Shown: positions 1 to 10,072 of the stretch, piece by piece
Layout of the letters: the number at the start of each line of letters is the position of its first letter
Position numbering within the stretch: position 1 is the stretch's first letter
Origin: Pipra filicauda
Lineage: Eukaryota; Chordata; Aves; Passeriformes; Pipridae
DNA length: 64,000 nucleotides
Direction of reading: 5' to 3'
Assembly (NCBI RefSeq): GCF_003945595.2
Contig: NW_024104668.1
Coordinates: 1-64,000 of the forward strand
The notes under the pieces: model-generated
Seen by the model: only the letters and a program-made list of their open reading frames with translations
The model's database searches: none
Told to the model about the DNA's origin: nothing
Made by a program: the position numbers and the translations under genes

Positions 1-97
1 CTGGGACAGATCCCCAAACGATCTGTCCCACCCCCTGGGACAGATCCCCAAACGATCTGTCCCTCCCCCTGGGACAGATCCCCAAACGATCTGTCCC
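1..97. repeat. 34-bp hairpin minisatellite, array 1 (3 units visible)
   Basis: Each 34-bp unit is GGGACAGATC, a 7-nt loop CCCAAAC, GATCTGTCCC, then a pyrimidine-rich spacer of about 7 nt. The two 10-nt arms are perfect reverse complements, so either strand could fold into a hairpin. The array is cut by the window edge. It ends directly against the TGA stop (98-100, minus strand) of the neighbouring open frame, so it would be 3'UTR if that frame is transcribed. Confidence 0.95.
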
Positions 98-1445
98 TCA
101 ACAACTTCCTGCCCCAGCCCTGGCTGCAGGAGCCTTGCACTTGCTCCCAGTGCTTGGCCCAGAGCCCCTCTTCCTCTTTGTGCCCCGCCTTTCCAGAGCA
201 CTGTTGCGTGGTGACACGCTGCTCTGAGGCGGTGGCAGGCCTGTGCCCGCACCCTGCTGAGGGTCCTGAGGCTTGATGCCGCCTGCGTTGCAGTGTCCCG
301 TGCTCAGGACGGCTCTGGAAGGCTTGGGGACACTGCAGTCAGTGGGCGGCATCTTCTTGGGCGGGCAGAGCGAGGTGTTCTTGGGCCGGGGGCTGGTGCC
401 ACTGGTGCCAGCATGGTCCGTGGGCACGGGGACGCTGCTGCGATCATCCCGGCTGGTGCCCACGGCTCCCTGGGAGCGATGCAAGTGGCTCCGAGTCCCT
501 TTCAGCAGGACCTTGCGACGCAGCCCAGTGTCGCTGGCTGGAGTCACCCCATGGGCCCCGATGGCTTGGCCGTGGAGTGGGCCTGGGTGGCTGGCAGTGC
601 TGTGACTGGGCAGGGAGATGTCAGCCCTCGGGAAGGTGTCCTCATCCATGGGGACATCGCTGCTCACTGAGATGTCACAGCTCACAAGGTGATCACTGCC
701 TGAGGGGGAGCCACCATCCATGGGGACGTCAGTGGCCAGCGAGAGGTCACGGCCTGACGGGCTGTCCTCGTCCATGGTGACGTCGCTGGCCAAGGAGAGG
801 TCACGGCCTGACGGGCTGTCCTCGTCCATGGTGACGTCGCTGGCCAAGGAAGGAGAGGTCACGGCCTGACGGGCTGTCCTCGTCCATGGTGACGTCGCTG
901 GCCAGCGAGAGGTCGCAGCCTGACGGGGTGTCGTCATCCATGGGGACATCACTGCCCAGACTGATGTCAAGAGCTGGGGTGGTGTCCAAATCCATGGGGA
1001 CGCTGGTGTCTGGAGGGCTGCCACGGCCCAGGGGTGTCCCTGAGGGGTTGGCTGAGCTGGTAGGGCCGTGTTGGGTGTCCTGCACTGGTGGGACTGGGGC
1101 CAGGGGCTTCCTGCAGCCCCGGGCATTGCCTGATGGAGGAGCAATGCCATGGCTGCTTGCCAAGGGGGCTGGTGGAGGCAGCTGAGTCCGTGTCCCTGCG
1201 GAGCAGAAGATATGGGTGGGGGTTGGAACAGTCACTGCTCGGAGCCATTGGCACAGGGGAGAAGGGAGATGGGGGGGCTCGGGGCTGAGAAAGTCCCCTA
1301 GGGCACCCGCTGAGCCGGCCCCGAACACAGGCATCCCCCTGCTCTGAGCGGCAGCTTGCGTGAGGGACCATCCCTGCGGGGTGAGCTGCCGTGCCACGGC
1401 CATGGAGTTGCACAGGGGACGGCAAAATGGCAGAAATGGCCCCAA
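98..1445 (-). pseudogene. Frameshifted copy 1 of acidic-repeat protein ORF
   Basis: Copy 1 of the minus-strand open region described fully at 11361-12704. The C-terminal part is open from about 1150 down to the TGA at 98. The upstream part is open in another frame down to about 801. The break lies in the second of three 54-bp repeats, near 845-855, where aagg is duplicated (ccaaggaagg against ccaagg), a +4 change. Unless this is a sequencing error, copy 1 cannot make the full repeat protein. The candidate splice acceptor is at 1195-1197. Confidence 0.5.
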
Positions 1446-1449
1446 GATC

Positions 1450-2210
1450 CTGGGAAAATATCTCTAAAAACTCTTGCTTGAACAGAGGTGGCCCAGGCAA
1501 TGCCAGGTCTGCTCGCTGTGCCGTGCTGAGCCAAGGTGCCCCAGCTGGCGGGGGTACAGGGGTGCTGTGGCTGCTGCAGGTGCCAGCAGGGCTGGAGGAG
1601 CCAGGGCAGGCCTGGGGGTTGGAGGGGCTGGGGGACAGGGAATGCCGAGGGACCAAGGCAGATGGGACTGCCATACCTGCTGGTGGGGCAGAGGGAGCTG
1701 GCAAGGGCTGCTGCTTCTGCCCAGGCTGTTGGCCGAGGTTGGCTGATCCTGCGAGAAAGGGCAAATGCTGGAGGTCACATGCCAGTCGGGGGGTGTTGGG
1801 TGCTCAGAGGACTGAGGAGGAGGAGGGGAACGGGCAGGGGAGCAAGGGCTGTGAATGTCCCCGCCGTGCGTCCGGGGGCTTTTGGGCTCAGGGTCTGTCC
1901 TCACCTGTGGGGCAGGAGGTTCCGCGAGAGACGAATGGCTGCAGGAGCTGGGCTATGGCTGAGCTCCAGCTCACACAACGCTGCCACAGAGCTGACAGGG
2001 CCATGGTCAGTCAGCTTCGGCGGCCGCTCCGTTCTGTTGACTGGACCCCGGTCTGGACGCTCCTCTTGGAGCGTCTCCAGGGACGGAATGTTGGGGCTCC
2101 CATTGTTGTGTCATAGAGACAGCAACAGTGCTGGCGCTTCCCTTGTTCTGCCCCACCCCCAACAGCTTTGCCAGCTCTTTGTGGGGAGAGGAAGGGTTAA
2201 CCAAAGAGTT
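1450..2210. other. Unassigned GC-rich unit segment (also 7102-7862, 12709-13469, ~18344-19140)
   Basis: No recognised gene. Several frames are open on both strands, including a minus-strand frame rich in Pro/Ser that contains the protein-like stretch LFKQEFLEIFSQDLGAISA (about 1425-1490 on the minus strand). This may be an upstream exon of the acidic-repeat gene in another frame, but I could not find a convincing donor site. Plus-strand frames of 240-410 codons here run into CR1 sequence and are judged spurious. Confidence 0.4.
2056..2075. other. 8-bp perfect inverted repeat, 4-nt loop (also 7708-7727, 13315-13334)
   Basis: GACGCTCC, loop TCTT, GGAGCGTC: a perfect short hairpin in copies 1-3. 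In copy 4 the left arm reads GACGCTCG, so one pair is lost. Its role is unknown and it could be chance in GC-rich DNA. Confidence 0.5.
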
Positions 2211-2579
2211 AGAATCACAGAATATCCTGAGCTGGAAGGGACCCACAAGGATGGTCCAGTCCAGCTCCCAGCCTTGCACAGGACAGCCCAGCAATCCCAC
2301 CAAGTGCCACCAAGAGCGTTGTCCAAACGCTCCTTGAGCTCTGGCAGCCTTGGGGCCAAGACCACTGCCCTGGGGAGCCTGTTCCAGTGGCCGACCACCC
2401 TCTGGGGGAAGAAGCTTTTCCTAATATCCAACCTAGGCCTCCCCCGACACAGCTCCAGCCGTTCCCTGGGGTCCTGTCCCTGGTCACACGGAGCAGAAAT
2501 CGCTGCTGCTGCCCCTTGGCAGGAAGCTGCAGCCCCCCATGAGATCTGAGCTCAGTCTCCTCCAGGCTGAACAAAGCCA
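2211..2579 (-). mobile_element. CR1 LINE 3' fragment, unit copy 1
   Basis: Starts gaatcacagaatatcctgag and contains ctggaagggacccacaag, ccttggggccaagaccactg and ctggggagcctgttccag, which match the reverse complement of the 3' end of CR1 LINEs as I remember it. On the minus strand it would encode the degraded C-terminal end of the CR1 RT protein. 5'-truncated, as most CR1 copies are. It was part of the unit before amplification, since all copies carry it. Confidence 0.85.
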
Positions 2580-2594
2580 GTGACTTCAGACCTC

Positions 2595-2963
2595 AAGCGC
2601 AAGGTCCTGCACCCGGGTCAGGGCTTGGCTGGTGCCACCTGGCACAACATCAACTTGCAAATTTTCCAACACAACAGGGAGGACCAAGAAGGCTTGGATA
2701 GGAGAGACGATTTACAAGGGACTGCAGTGACAGAACAAGGGGGAATGGCTTCACACTGGCAGAGGGCAGGATTAGATGGGATTCTGGAAAAAAATTCTTC
2801 CCCGTGAGAGTGGTGAGGCCCCGGCACACGTTGTCCAGAGAAGCCGTGGCTGCCCCTTCCATCCCTGGAAGTGTTCACGGCCGGGTTGGACGAGGCTTGG
2901 AGCAACCTTGTCTAGATGAGCTTTCAGGTCCCTTCCAGCACAAACTCTTCTAGGAGTCTTGAA
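2595..2963 (+). mobile_element. CR1 LINE 3' fragment, opposite orientation, unit copy 1
   Basis: Contains ggtcctgcacccgggtcagg (the LHLGQ-type segment of the CR1 RT) and, after an internal gap, gaggccccggcacacgttgt, ccctggaagtgttcacggcc and the tail gcttggagcaaccttgtcta. It ends near aactcttctaggagtctt instead of in the usual octamer tail. With the neighbouring reversed fragment it forms a 5'-to-5' CR1 pair. Confidence 0.8.
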
Positions 2964-4084
2964 AAACAGGGGGCACCTGCAGAAAGCAGGAGGTAAATAA
3001 AAGCGTTGGCCATACGAAGTCAAACTCTGGTTACCGAAGGTCATCACCTCATTCTGGGGACTAATCCCGTGACTTCTCAGCATTGGAAGTTAACATTGCT
3101 GAAAGCGATGCACGTTGACATAAAACCAAACAATGCAACCAAAACTGCCTGGTGGAAGGATCCTGGAGCAAGCTCACCATCCTGGTGGCAAGGGTTGGGC
3201 AATTTCTCTGCCTCTGCCGTAAACCTGGCAGTTCTGGCCTTACACTGGAGAGTCTTTTTCTGCTCTCCGTTCCATGGGGAGACAAGCGTGGACAAGAAGA
3301 AGGGGGTTCTGTCAGGTGACGGTCAAAGGCACTTTAGGTGTGTGCTGTGATCCGTTGTGCTTGGAGATTGGGTCTAGAAAAGGGGGTTCTTCAGGAGTGC
3401 TCAGCACCGGGCTCCTGACGTGGAATCCGATGTTCAAAGCGGGCAAGGCTGTATCCAAGATAGGTTCTGCCCGCTTGAGCCTCTGAACCTGTGGAGTTCT
3501 CCTGGCAGTTCTGGGCACAGTGACTGCACGGATGTCAGCTGGCTGCTAAGGAGAAAATCTGGGCACTAAAAGAAACAGGGACAGAACCAGATTGAAAACT
3601 GTGAAACTGTTGCAGAAAGTGAGGCTGGGCAGCGAAAGCCCAACCATAAAAATGAGGGTGTTTCCCATTCCCTGGTATTCGCACAAGGGCAAAGGGAAAC
3701 AAGGAGCTCGGCCCATCGAGAAGGACCAGCTGGGCGGTGTTTCAGGAAGACAGGGTGTGCAGCAAATCAGGTTGGGGGGTTAGAGCAGTGAGTGAGGGGA
3801 AAAAGGGCATCAGGCAAGGAGGAAGAAGATCCCTGAGGAGGCTCAAGTCAGCTCTCCGGAGGTGCGTGGTTCTGATCTTCCATGCTGCCCTGCTTCGTCC
3901 TCCCCCAGTCCTCAACTCCACCCTTAGGAAGAAGAAAGTGTGCTTGCAAAGTTTGTAGGGTAGTTGCAGTTCGCAGTAAGAAGCAGTAAGTTACTGGTGG
4001 TTCAATTGTTGGTTACAAAGGGGTGCCCTTTGCCCAGAGACAGGGGGACCGATCAGCAGCAGAGAAGGTCTCAGGTGGCCACGT
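2964..4084. other. Unassigned unit segment (also 8616-9736, 14223-15343, 19882-21004)
   Basis: About 1.1 kb without a recognised gene; the open frames are under 135 codons and not conserved as proteins between copies. Probably old transposon-derived or intergenic sequence carried along in the unit. Confidence 0.4.
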
Positions 4085-4420
4085 CCTCCGTTTTGAAGTG
4101 TGCTGTGGCCTCCGTTTTGAAAAGTGCCAGTGACCTTCCCAGCCCCCTCCGAGGGACATAATGGGGGACACAGAGCAGGCGTGTCGGGAAGCCGGTAACC
4201 CCGGAGTACGTCAGCCAGTGGAGAAACGCTGGGGAGGGAGCAGCGCTCCGGGCAAAGGGGATAAAAGGGGCTGCGACCTCCACTGAGTTGAGAGGCCTCA
4301 CTGAGGTTTGTTCAGTGAATATTGATATAAAAGTTTCATTGAAATAAAAGCTTATTCTTCGTAGTTAGCTCCTCTGCCTCCTGGTATTTATGTGTCTCCC
4401 AATACCTGGACCTTCAGAAG
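4085..4420 (+). mobile_element. LTR-like block with TATA and AATAAA, unit copy 1
   Basis: A duplicated ctccgttttgaa motif is followed by a TATA-like ggataaaagg (about 4259-4268), then about 75 bases later gaaataaaagctt (AATAAA) and a T/GT-rich stretch. That order and spacing match U3-R-U5 of a retroviral LTR on the plus strand. I could not fix the ends or find a target-site duplication, so the call is tentative. If active it would drive transcription against the minus-strand gene. Confidence 0.4.
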
Positions 4421-5340
4421 ACCACAGTGCCGTGGTCTCGACAGGCAAGGCTGTCCCTTACCTTCCCATCTCCAACAAGGCCTTTCCTGTGTGTTAGGAT
4501 GAGGTGGAGCAGCACAGCATTCCTTGTGGCAGGTTCCACCGCCTGGGTCAGGAAGTTTTCACCCATGCCTTCCAGGAGGCTCCTGGACTGTTTGTGCTTG
4601 GCTGCGTTGCTTCTCCAGCTGCTCTCAGGGTAGTTGAATGCCCCACGAGAGCCAGGGACTGTGACTTTGAGGCTGCTTCAAGCTGCCTGTAGAACTCTCA
4701 TCCCCATCCTGCTGCTGCTGCTCAGGAGGCCCGCGGTGTCCCCGCAGTGCCCTCAGCAGCATCCCCATTCCCGGCCTGCCCTTTGATCCTGACCCATCGA
4801 GTCCCGAGTGGCTCGCCGTCCACCCCCCGACAGAGCTCGATACATCCCAAGTGCTCCCTCCCAGAGATCTACAGAGGCCGTCTCCCTGGACTTGTGTGAG
4901 GCCCTGCATATGGTTCCCAGCACGTTCTTCCCGCTCCCTTACCGCCCCTGTCCAGTGCAGCCCCGGGGCAGCCTGCAGGAGCTCTGTCTGGGGCTGCAGT
5001 GGGATGACTGGGGACATGGTGGGGTCAGTGGGAGCAGTGGGAGCAGCCTTCTAAAGCCCCAGAGTGGGAGGACGGTGCCCAGGCTGTGCTCGGGGCTGCT
5101 TTCGGCGTGGGGCCATGTGCGTGAGTCCTGCACGGACCCCTCTGTTCTGGCTCCCATGCCAAAGGGCTGCTTGCCCAGGGGAAGGGGACCCTCCATGAAT
5201 GCCTGCACCTCCGGCACTGACTCAGGCCTGGAGTGCCCTTTGGGTGCCCTTGGAGCCCTTTGGGCCTTGGTGGACCTGCTTGGTGCCATTTCCTGCTGCC
5301 ACCCGGCACTCCCTCCCCATTCCATGCAGACACAGACAGG
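4421..5340. other. Unassigned GC-rich unit segment (also 10073-10992, 15680-16600, 21326-22197)
   Basis: No recognised gene. Plus-strand frames up to 181 codons are open in all copies, but this is expected at this base composition. It holds the short RT-like relic at 4877-4930. Its right end abuts the minus-strand polyadenylation region. Confidence 0.4.
4877..4930 (+). mobile_element. Possible decayed LINE RT motif (also 10529-10582, 16136-16189, 21789-21838)
   Basis: Translates as VSLDLCEALHMVP, resembling the VYLDFxKAFDTVPH catalytic motif A of CR1-type reverse transcriptases with the core degraded. Surrounding RT motifs are not visible, so this is a relic at best. Confidence 0.35.
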
Positions 5341-5363
5341 TTATGGAATATAAAAAAAAATCT

Positions 5364-5369
5364 TTTATT
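5364..5369 (-). terminator. Polyadenylation signal AATAAA, minus strand (gene copy 2)
   Basis: The plus-strand tttatt reads AATAAA on the minus strand. About 25-45 nt further downstream on that strand is a GU-rich run (TGTCTGTGTCTGC), the usual layout of a vertebrate cleavage/polyadenylation site. It lies about 340 bases past the TGA of copy 2, with the hairpin minisatellite between them. This ordered set is the best evidence that the repeat contains a minus-strand transcription unit. Confidence 0.6.
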
Positions 5370-5395
5370 GATAACCAGAAAAAAACGGTCATCAA

Positions 5396-5474
5396 TATCT
5401 ACACCTACATCTACATCTACGTCTCTACCTACATCTCTATCTACATAAACACCCTCCCTCCCTCCCTCCCTCAG
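5396..5474. repeat. TCTACA-type hexamer and CCCT microsatellite, copy 1/2 junction
   Basis: Imperfect tatctacacctacatctac hexamer repeats followed by five to six ccct units, leading into the minisatellite. In minus-strand transcripts this would be 3'UTR between the hairpins and AATAAA. Confidence 0.85.
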
Positions 5475-5707
5475 ATTGGGATAGATCCCCAAACGATCTA
5501 TCCCTCTCCCTGGGACAGATCCCCAAACGATCTGTCCCTCCCCTGGGACAGATCCCCAAACGATCTATCCCTCCCCCTGGGACAGATCCCCAAACGATCT
5601 GTCCCTCCCCCTGGGACAGATCCCCAAACGATCTGTCCCTCCCCCTGGGACAGATCCCCAAACGATCTGTCCCTCTCCCTGGGACAGATCCCCAAACGAT
5701 CTGTCCC
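5475..5707. repeat. 34-bp hairpin minisatellite, array 2 (7 units)
   Basis: Seven units. The first has both arms changed together (GGGATAGATC with GATCTATCCC), which keeps pairing perfect. The third has only the right arm changed (GATCTATCCC). That is a C-A mismatch in a plus-strand RNA but a U-G wobble in a minus-strand RNA. Confidence 0.95.
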
Positions 5708-7097
5708 TCAACAACTTCCTGCCCCAGCCCTGGCTGCAGGAGCCTTGCACTTGCTCCCAGTGCTTGGCCCAGAGCCCCTCTTCCTCTTTGTGCCCCGCCT
5801 TTCCAGAGCACTGTTGCGTGGTGACACGCTGCTCTGAGGCGGTGGCAGGCCTGTGCCCGCACCCTGCTGAGGGTCCTGAGGCTTGATGCCGCCTGCGTTG
5901 CAGTGTCCCGTGCTCAGGACGGCTCTGGAAGGCTTGGGGACACTGCAGTCAGTGGGCGGCATCTTCTTGGGCGGGCAGAGCGAGGTGTTCTTGGGCCGGG
6001 GGCTGGTGCCACTGGTGCCAGCATGGTCCGTGGGCACGGGGACGCTGCTGCGATCATCCCGGCTGGTGCCCACGGCTCCCTGGGAGCGATGCAAGTGGCT
6101 CCGAGTCCCTTTCAGCAGGACCTTGCGACGCAGCCCAGTGTCGCTGGCTGGAGTCACCCCATGGGCCCCGATGGCTTGGCCGTGGAGTGGGCCTGGGTGG
6201 CTGGCAGTGCTGTGACTGGGCAGGGAGATGTCAGCCCTCGGGAAGGTGTCCTCATCCATGGGGACATCGCTGCTCACTGAGATGTCACAGCTCACAAGGT
6301 GATCACTGCCTGAGGGGGAGCCACCATCCATGGGGACGTCAGTGGCCAGCGAGAGGTCACGGCCTGACGGGCTGTCCTCGTCCATGGTGACGTCGCTGGC
6401 CAAGGAGAGGTCACGGCCTGACGGGCTGTCCTCGTCCATGGTGACGTCGCTGGCCAAGGAGAGGTCACGGCCTGACGGGCTGTCCTCGTCCATGGTGACG
6501 TCGCTGGCCAGCACGGCCTGACGGGCTGTCCTCGTCCATGGTGACGTCGCTGGCCAGCGAGAGGTCGCAGCCTGACGGGGTGTCGTCATCCATGGGGACA
6601 TCACTGCCCAGACTGATGTCAAGAGCTGGGGTGGTGTCCAAATCCATGGGGACGCTGGTGTCTGGAGGGCTGCCACGGCCCAGGGGTGTCCCTGAGGGGT
6701 TGGCTGAGCTGGTAGGGCCGTGTTGGGTGTCCTGCACTGGTGGGACTGGGGCCAGGGGCTTCCTGCAGCCCCGGGCATTGCCTGATGGAGGAGCAATGCC
6801 ATGGCTGCTTGCCAAGGGGGCTGGTGGAGGCAGCTGAGTCCGTGTCCCTGCGGAGCAGAAGATATGGGTGGGGGTTGGAACAGTCACTGCTCGGAGCCAT
6901 TGGCACAGGGGAGAAGGGAGATGGGGGGGCTCGGGGCTGAGAAAGTCCCCTAGGGCACCCGCTGAGCCGGCCCCGAACACAGGCATCCCCCTGCTCTGAG
7001 CGGCAGCTTGCGTGAGGGACCATCCCTGCGGGGTGAGCTGCCGTGCCACGGCCATGGAGTTGCACAGGGGACGGCAAAATGGCAGAAATGGCCCCAA
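5708..7097 (-). pseudogene. Frameshifted copy 2 of acidic-repeat protein ORF
   Basis: This copy has four 54-bp repeats. At the last junction (about 6505-6515) the spacer reads ccagcacgg where the other junctions read ccaaggagaggtcacgg, a net loss of about 8 bases. The frame therefore shifts between the upstream part (7097 to about 6465) and the downstream part (about 6802 to the TGA at 5708). Copies 1 and 2 are broken at different repeat junctions, so the lesions are independent and both lie in the unstable repeat region. Confidence 0.5.
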
Positions 7098-7862
7098 GAT
7101 CCTGGGAAAATATCTCTAAAAACTCTTGCTTGAACAGAGGTGGCCCAGGCAATGCCAGGTCTGCTCGCTGTGCCGTGCTGAGCCAAGGTGCCCCAGCTGG
7201 CGGGGGTACAGGGGTGCTGTGGCTGCTGCAGGTGCCAGCAGGGCTGGAGGAGCCAGGGCAGGCCTGGGGGTTGGAGGGGCTGGGGGGCAGGGAATGCCGA
7301 GGGACCAAGGCAGATGGGACTGCCATACCTGCTGGTGGGGCAGAGGGAGCTGGCAAGGGCTGCTGCTTCTGCCCAGGCTGTTGGCCGAGGTTGGCTGATC
7401 CTGCGAGAAAGGGCAAATGCTGGAGGTCACATGCCAGTCGGGGGGTGTTGGGCGCTCAGAGGACTGAGGAGGAGGAGGGGAACGGGCAGGGGAGCAAGGG
7501 CTGTGAATGTCCCCGCCGTGCGTCCGGGGGCTTTTGGGCTCAGGGTCTGTCCTCACCTGTGGGGCAGGAGGTTCCGCGAGAGACGAATGGCTGCAGGAGC
7601 TGGGCTATGGCTGAGCTCCAGCTCACACAACGCTGCCACAGAGCTGACAGGGCCATGGTCAGTCAGCTTCGGCGGCCGCTCCGTTCTGTTGACTGGACCC
7701 CGGTCTGGACGCTCCTCTTGGAGCGTCTCCAGGGACGGAATGTTGGGGCTCCCATTGTTGTGTCATAGAGACAGCAACAGTGCTGGCGCTTCCCTTGTTC
7801 TGCCCCACCCCCAACAGCTTTGCCAGCTCTTTGTGGGGAGAGGAAGGGTTAACCAAAGAGTT

Positions 7863-8231
7863 AGAATCACAGAATATCCTGAGCTGGAAGGGACCCACAA
7901 GGATGGTCCAGTCCAGCTCCCAGCCTTGCACAGGACAGCCCAGCAATCCCACCAAGTGCCACCAAGAGCGTTGTCCAAACGCTCCTTGAGCTCTGGCAGC
8001 CTTGGGGCCAAGACCACTGCCCTGGGGAGCCTGTTCCAGTGGCCGACCACCCTCTGGGGGAAGAAGCTTTTCCTAATATCCAACCTAGGCCTCCCCCGAC
8101 ACAGCTCCAGCCGTTCCCTGGGGTCCTGTCCCTGGTCACACGGAGCAGAAATCGCTGCTGCTGCCCCTTGGCAGGAAGCTGCAGCCCCCCATGAGATCTG
8201 AGCTCAGTCTCCTCCAGGCTGAACAAAGCCA
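7863..8231 (-). mobile_element. CR1 LINE 3' fragment, unit copy 2
   Basis: Copy of the 2211-2579 fragment, moved by the tandem duplication and not by a separate insertion: identical end points and flanks. Confidence 0.85.
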
Positions 8232-8246
8232 GTGACTTCAGACCTC

Positions 8247-8614
8247 AAGCGCAAGGTCCTGCACCCGGGTCAGGGCTTGGCTGGTGCCACCTGGCACAAC
8301 ATCAACTTGCAAATTTTCCAACACAACAGGGAGGACCAAGAAGGCTTGGATAGGAGAGACGATTTACAAGGGACTGCAGTGACAGAACAAGGGGGAATGG
8401 CTTCACACTGGCAGAGGGCAGGATTAGATGGGATTCTGGAAAAAAATTCTTCCCCGTGAGAGTGGTGAGGCCCCGGCACACGTTGTCCAGAGAAGCCGTG
8501 GCTGCCCCTTCCATCCCTGGAAGTGTTCACGGCCGGGTTGGACGAGGCTTGGAGCAACCTTGTCTAGATGAGCTTTCAGGTCCCTTCCAGCACAAACTCT
8601 TCTAGGAGTCTTGA
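8247..8614 (+). mobile_element. CR1 LINE 3' fragment, opposite orientation, unit copy 2
   Basis: Copy of the 2595-2963 fragment with the same end points. Confidence 0.8.
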
Positions 8615-9736
8615 AAAACAGGGGGCACCTGCAGAAAGCAGGAGGTAAATAAAAGCGTTGGCCATACGAAGTCAAACTCTGGTTACCGAAGGTCATCACC
8701 TCATTCTGGGGACTAATCCCGTGACTTCTCAGCATTGGAAGTTAACATTGCTGAAAGCGATGCACGTTGACATAAAACCAAACAATGCAACCAAAACTGC
8801 CTGGTGGAAGGATCCTGGAGCAAGCTCACCATCCTGGTGGCAAGGGTTGGGCAATTTCTCTGCCTCTGCCGTAAACCTGGCAGTTCTGGCCTTACACTGG
8901 AGAGTCTTTTTCTGCTCTCCGTTCCATGGGGAGACAAGCGTGGACAAGAAGAAGGGGGTTCTGTCAGGTGACGGTCAAAGGCACTTTAGGTGTGTGCTGT
9001 GATCCGTTGTGCTTGGAGATTGGGTCTAGAAAAGGGGGTTCTTCAGGAGTGCTCAGCACCGGGCTCCTGACGTGGAATCCGATGTTCAAAGCGGGCAAGG
9101 CTGTATCCAAGATAGGTTCTGCCCGCTTGAGCCTCTGAACCTGTGGAGTTCTCCTGGCAGTTCTGGGCACAGTGACTGCACGGATGTCAGCTGGCTGCTA
9201 AGGAGAAAATCTGGGCACTAAAAGAAACAGGGACAGAACCAGATTGAAAACTGTGAAACTGTTGCAGAAAGTGAGGCTGGGCAGCGAAAGCCCAACCATA
9301 AAAATGAGGGTGTTTCCCATTCCCTGGCATTCGCACAAGGGCAAAGGGAAACAAGGAGCTCGGCCCATCGAGAAGGACCAGCTGGGCGGTGTTTCAGGAA
9401 GACAGGGTGTGCAGCAAATCAGGTTGGGGGGTTAGAGCAGTGAGTGAGGGGAAAAAGGGCATCAGGCAAGGAGGAAGAAGATCCCTGAGGAGGCTCAAGT
9501 CAGCTCTCCGGAGGTGCGTGGTTCTGATCTTCCATGCTGCCCTGCTTCGTCCTCCCCCAGTCCTCAACTCCACCCTTAGGAAGAAGAAAGTGTGCTTGCA
9601 AAGTTTGTAGGGTAGTTGCAGTTCGCAGTAAGAAGCAGTAAGTTACTGGTGGTTCAATTGTTGGTTACAAAGGGGTGCCCTTTGCCCAGAGACAGGGGGA
9701 CCGATCAGCAGCAGAGAAGGTCTCAGGTGGCCACGT

Positions 9737-10072
9737 CCTCCGTTTTGAAGTGTGCTGTGGCCTCCGTTTTGAAAAGTGCCAGTGACCTTCCCAGCCCCCT
9801 CCGAGGGACATAATGGGGGACACAGAGCAGGCGTGTCGGGAAGCCGGTAACCCCGGAGTACGTCAGCCAGTGGAGAAACGCTGGGGAGGGAGCAGCGCTC
9901 CGGGCAAAGGGGATAAAAGGGGCTGCGACCTCCACTGAGTTGAGAGGCCTCACTGAGGTTTGTTCAGTGAATATTGATATAAAAGTTTCATTGAAATAAA
10001 AGCTTATTCTTCGTAGTTAGCTCCTCTGCCTCCTGGTATTTATGTGTCTCCCAATACCTGGACCTTCAGAAG
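9737..10072 (+). mobile_element. LTR-like block, unit copy 2
   Basis: Copy of the 4085-4420 block with TATA-like and AATAAA motifs unchanged. Confidence 0.4.

Larger units (their letters stand above)
1..5474. repeat. Tandem array unit, copy 1 (left-truncated)
   Basis: First visible copy of a ~5.6 kb unit repeated head to tail four times. The same landmarks recur about 5.65 kb later in the same order and orientation. It differs from copy 2 by only scattered single bases (for example tggtattcgc here against tggcattcgc in copy 2) and by indels in the 54-bp coding repeats. The window starts inside its minisatellite, so the array extends to the left. Near-identity of copies 1-3 implies recent duplication or ongoing homogenisation. 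Confidence 0.95.

Noticed and set aside
5475..5707. CRISPR-like array (regular palindromic repeats)
   Set aside because: The whole 34-bp unit is repeated with only a constant ~7-nt pyrimidine spacer. There are no unique spacers and no cas genes, and the genome is avian.
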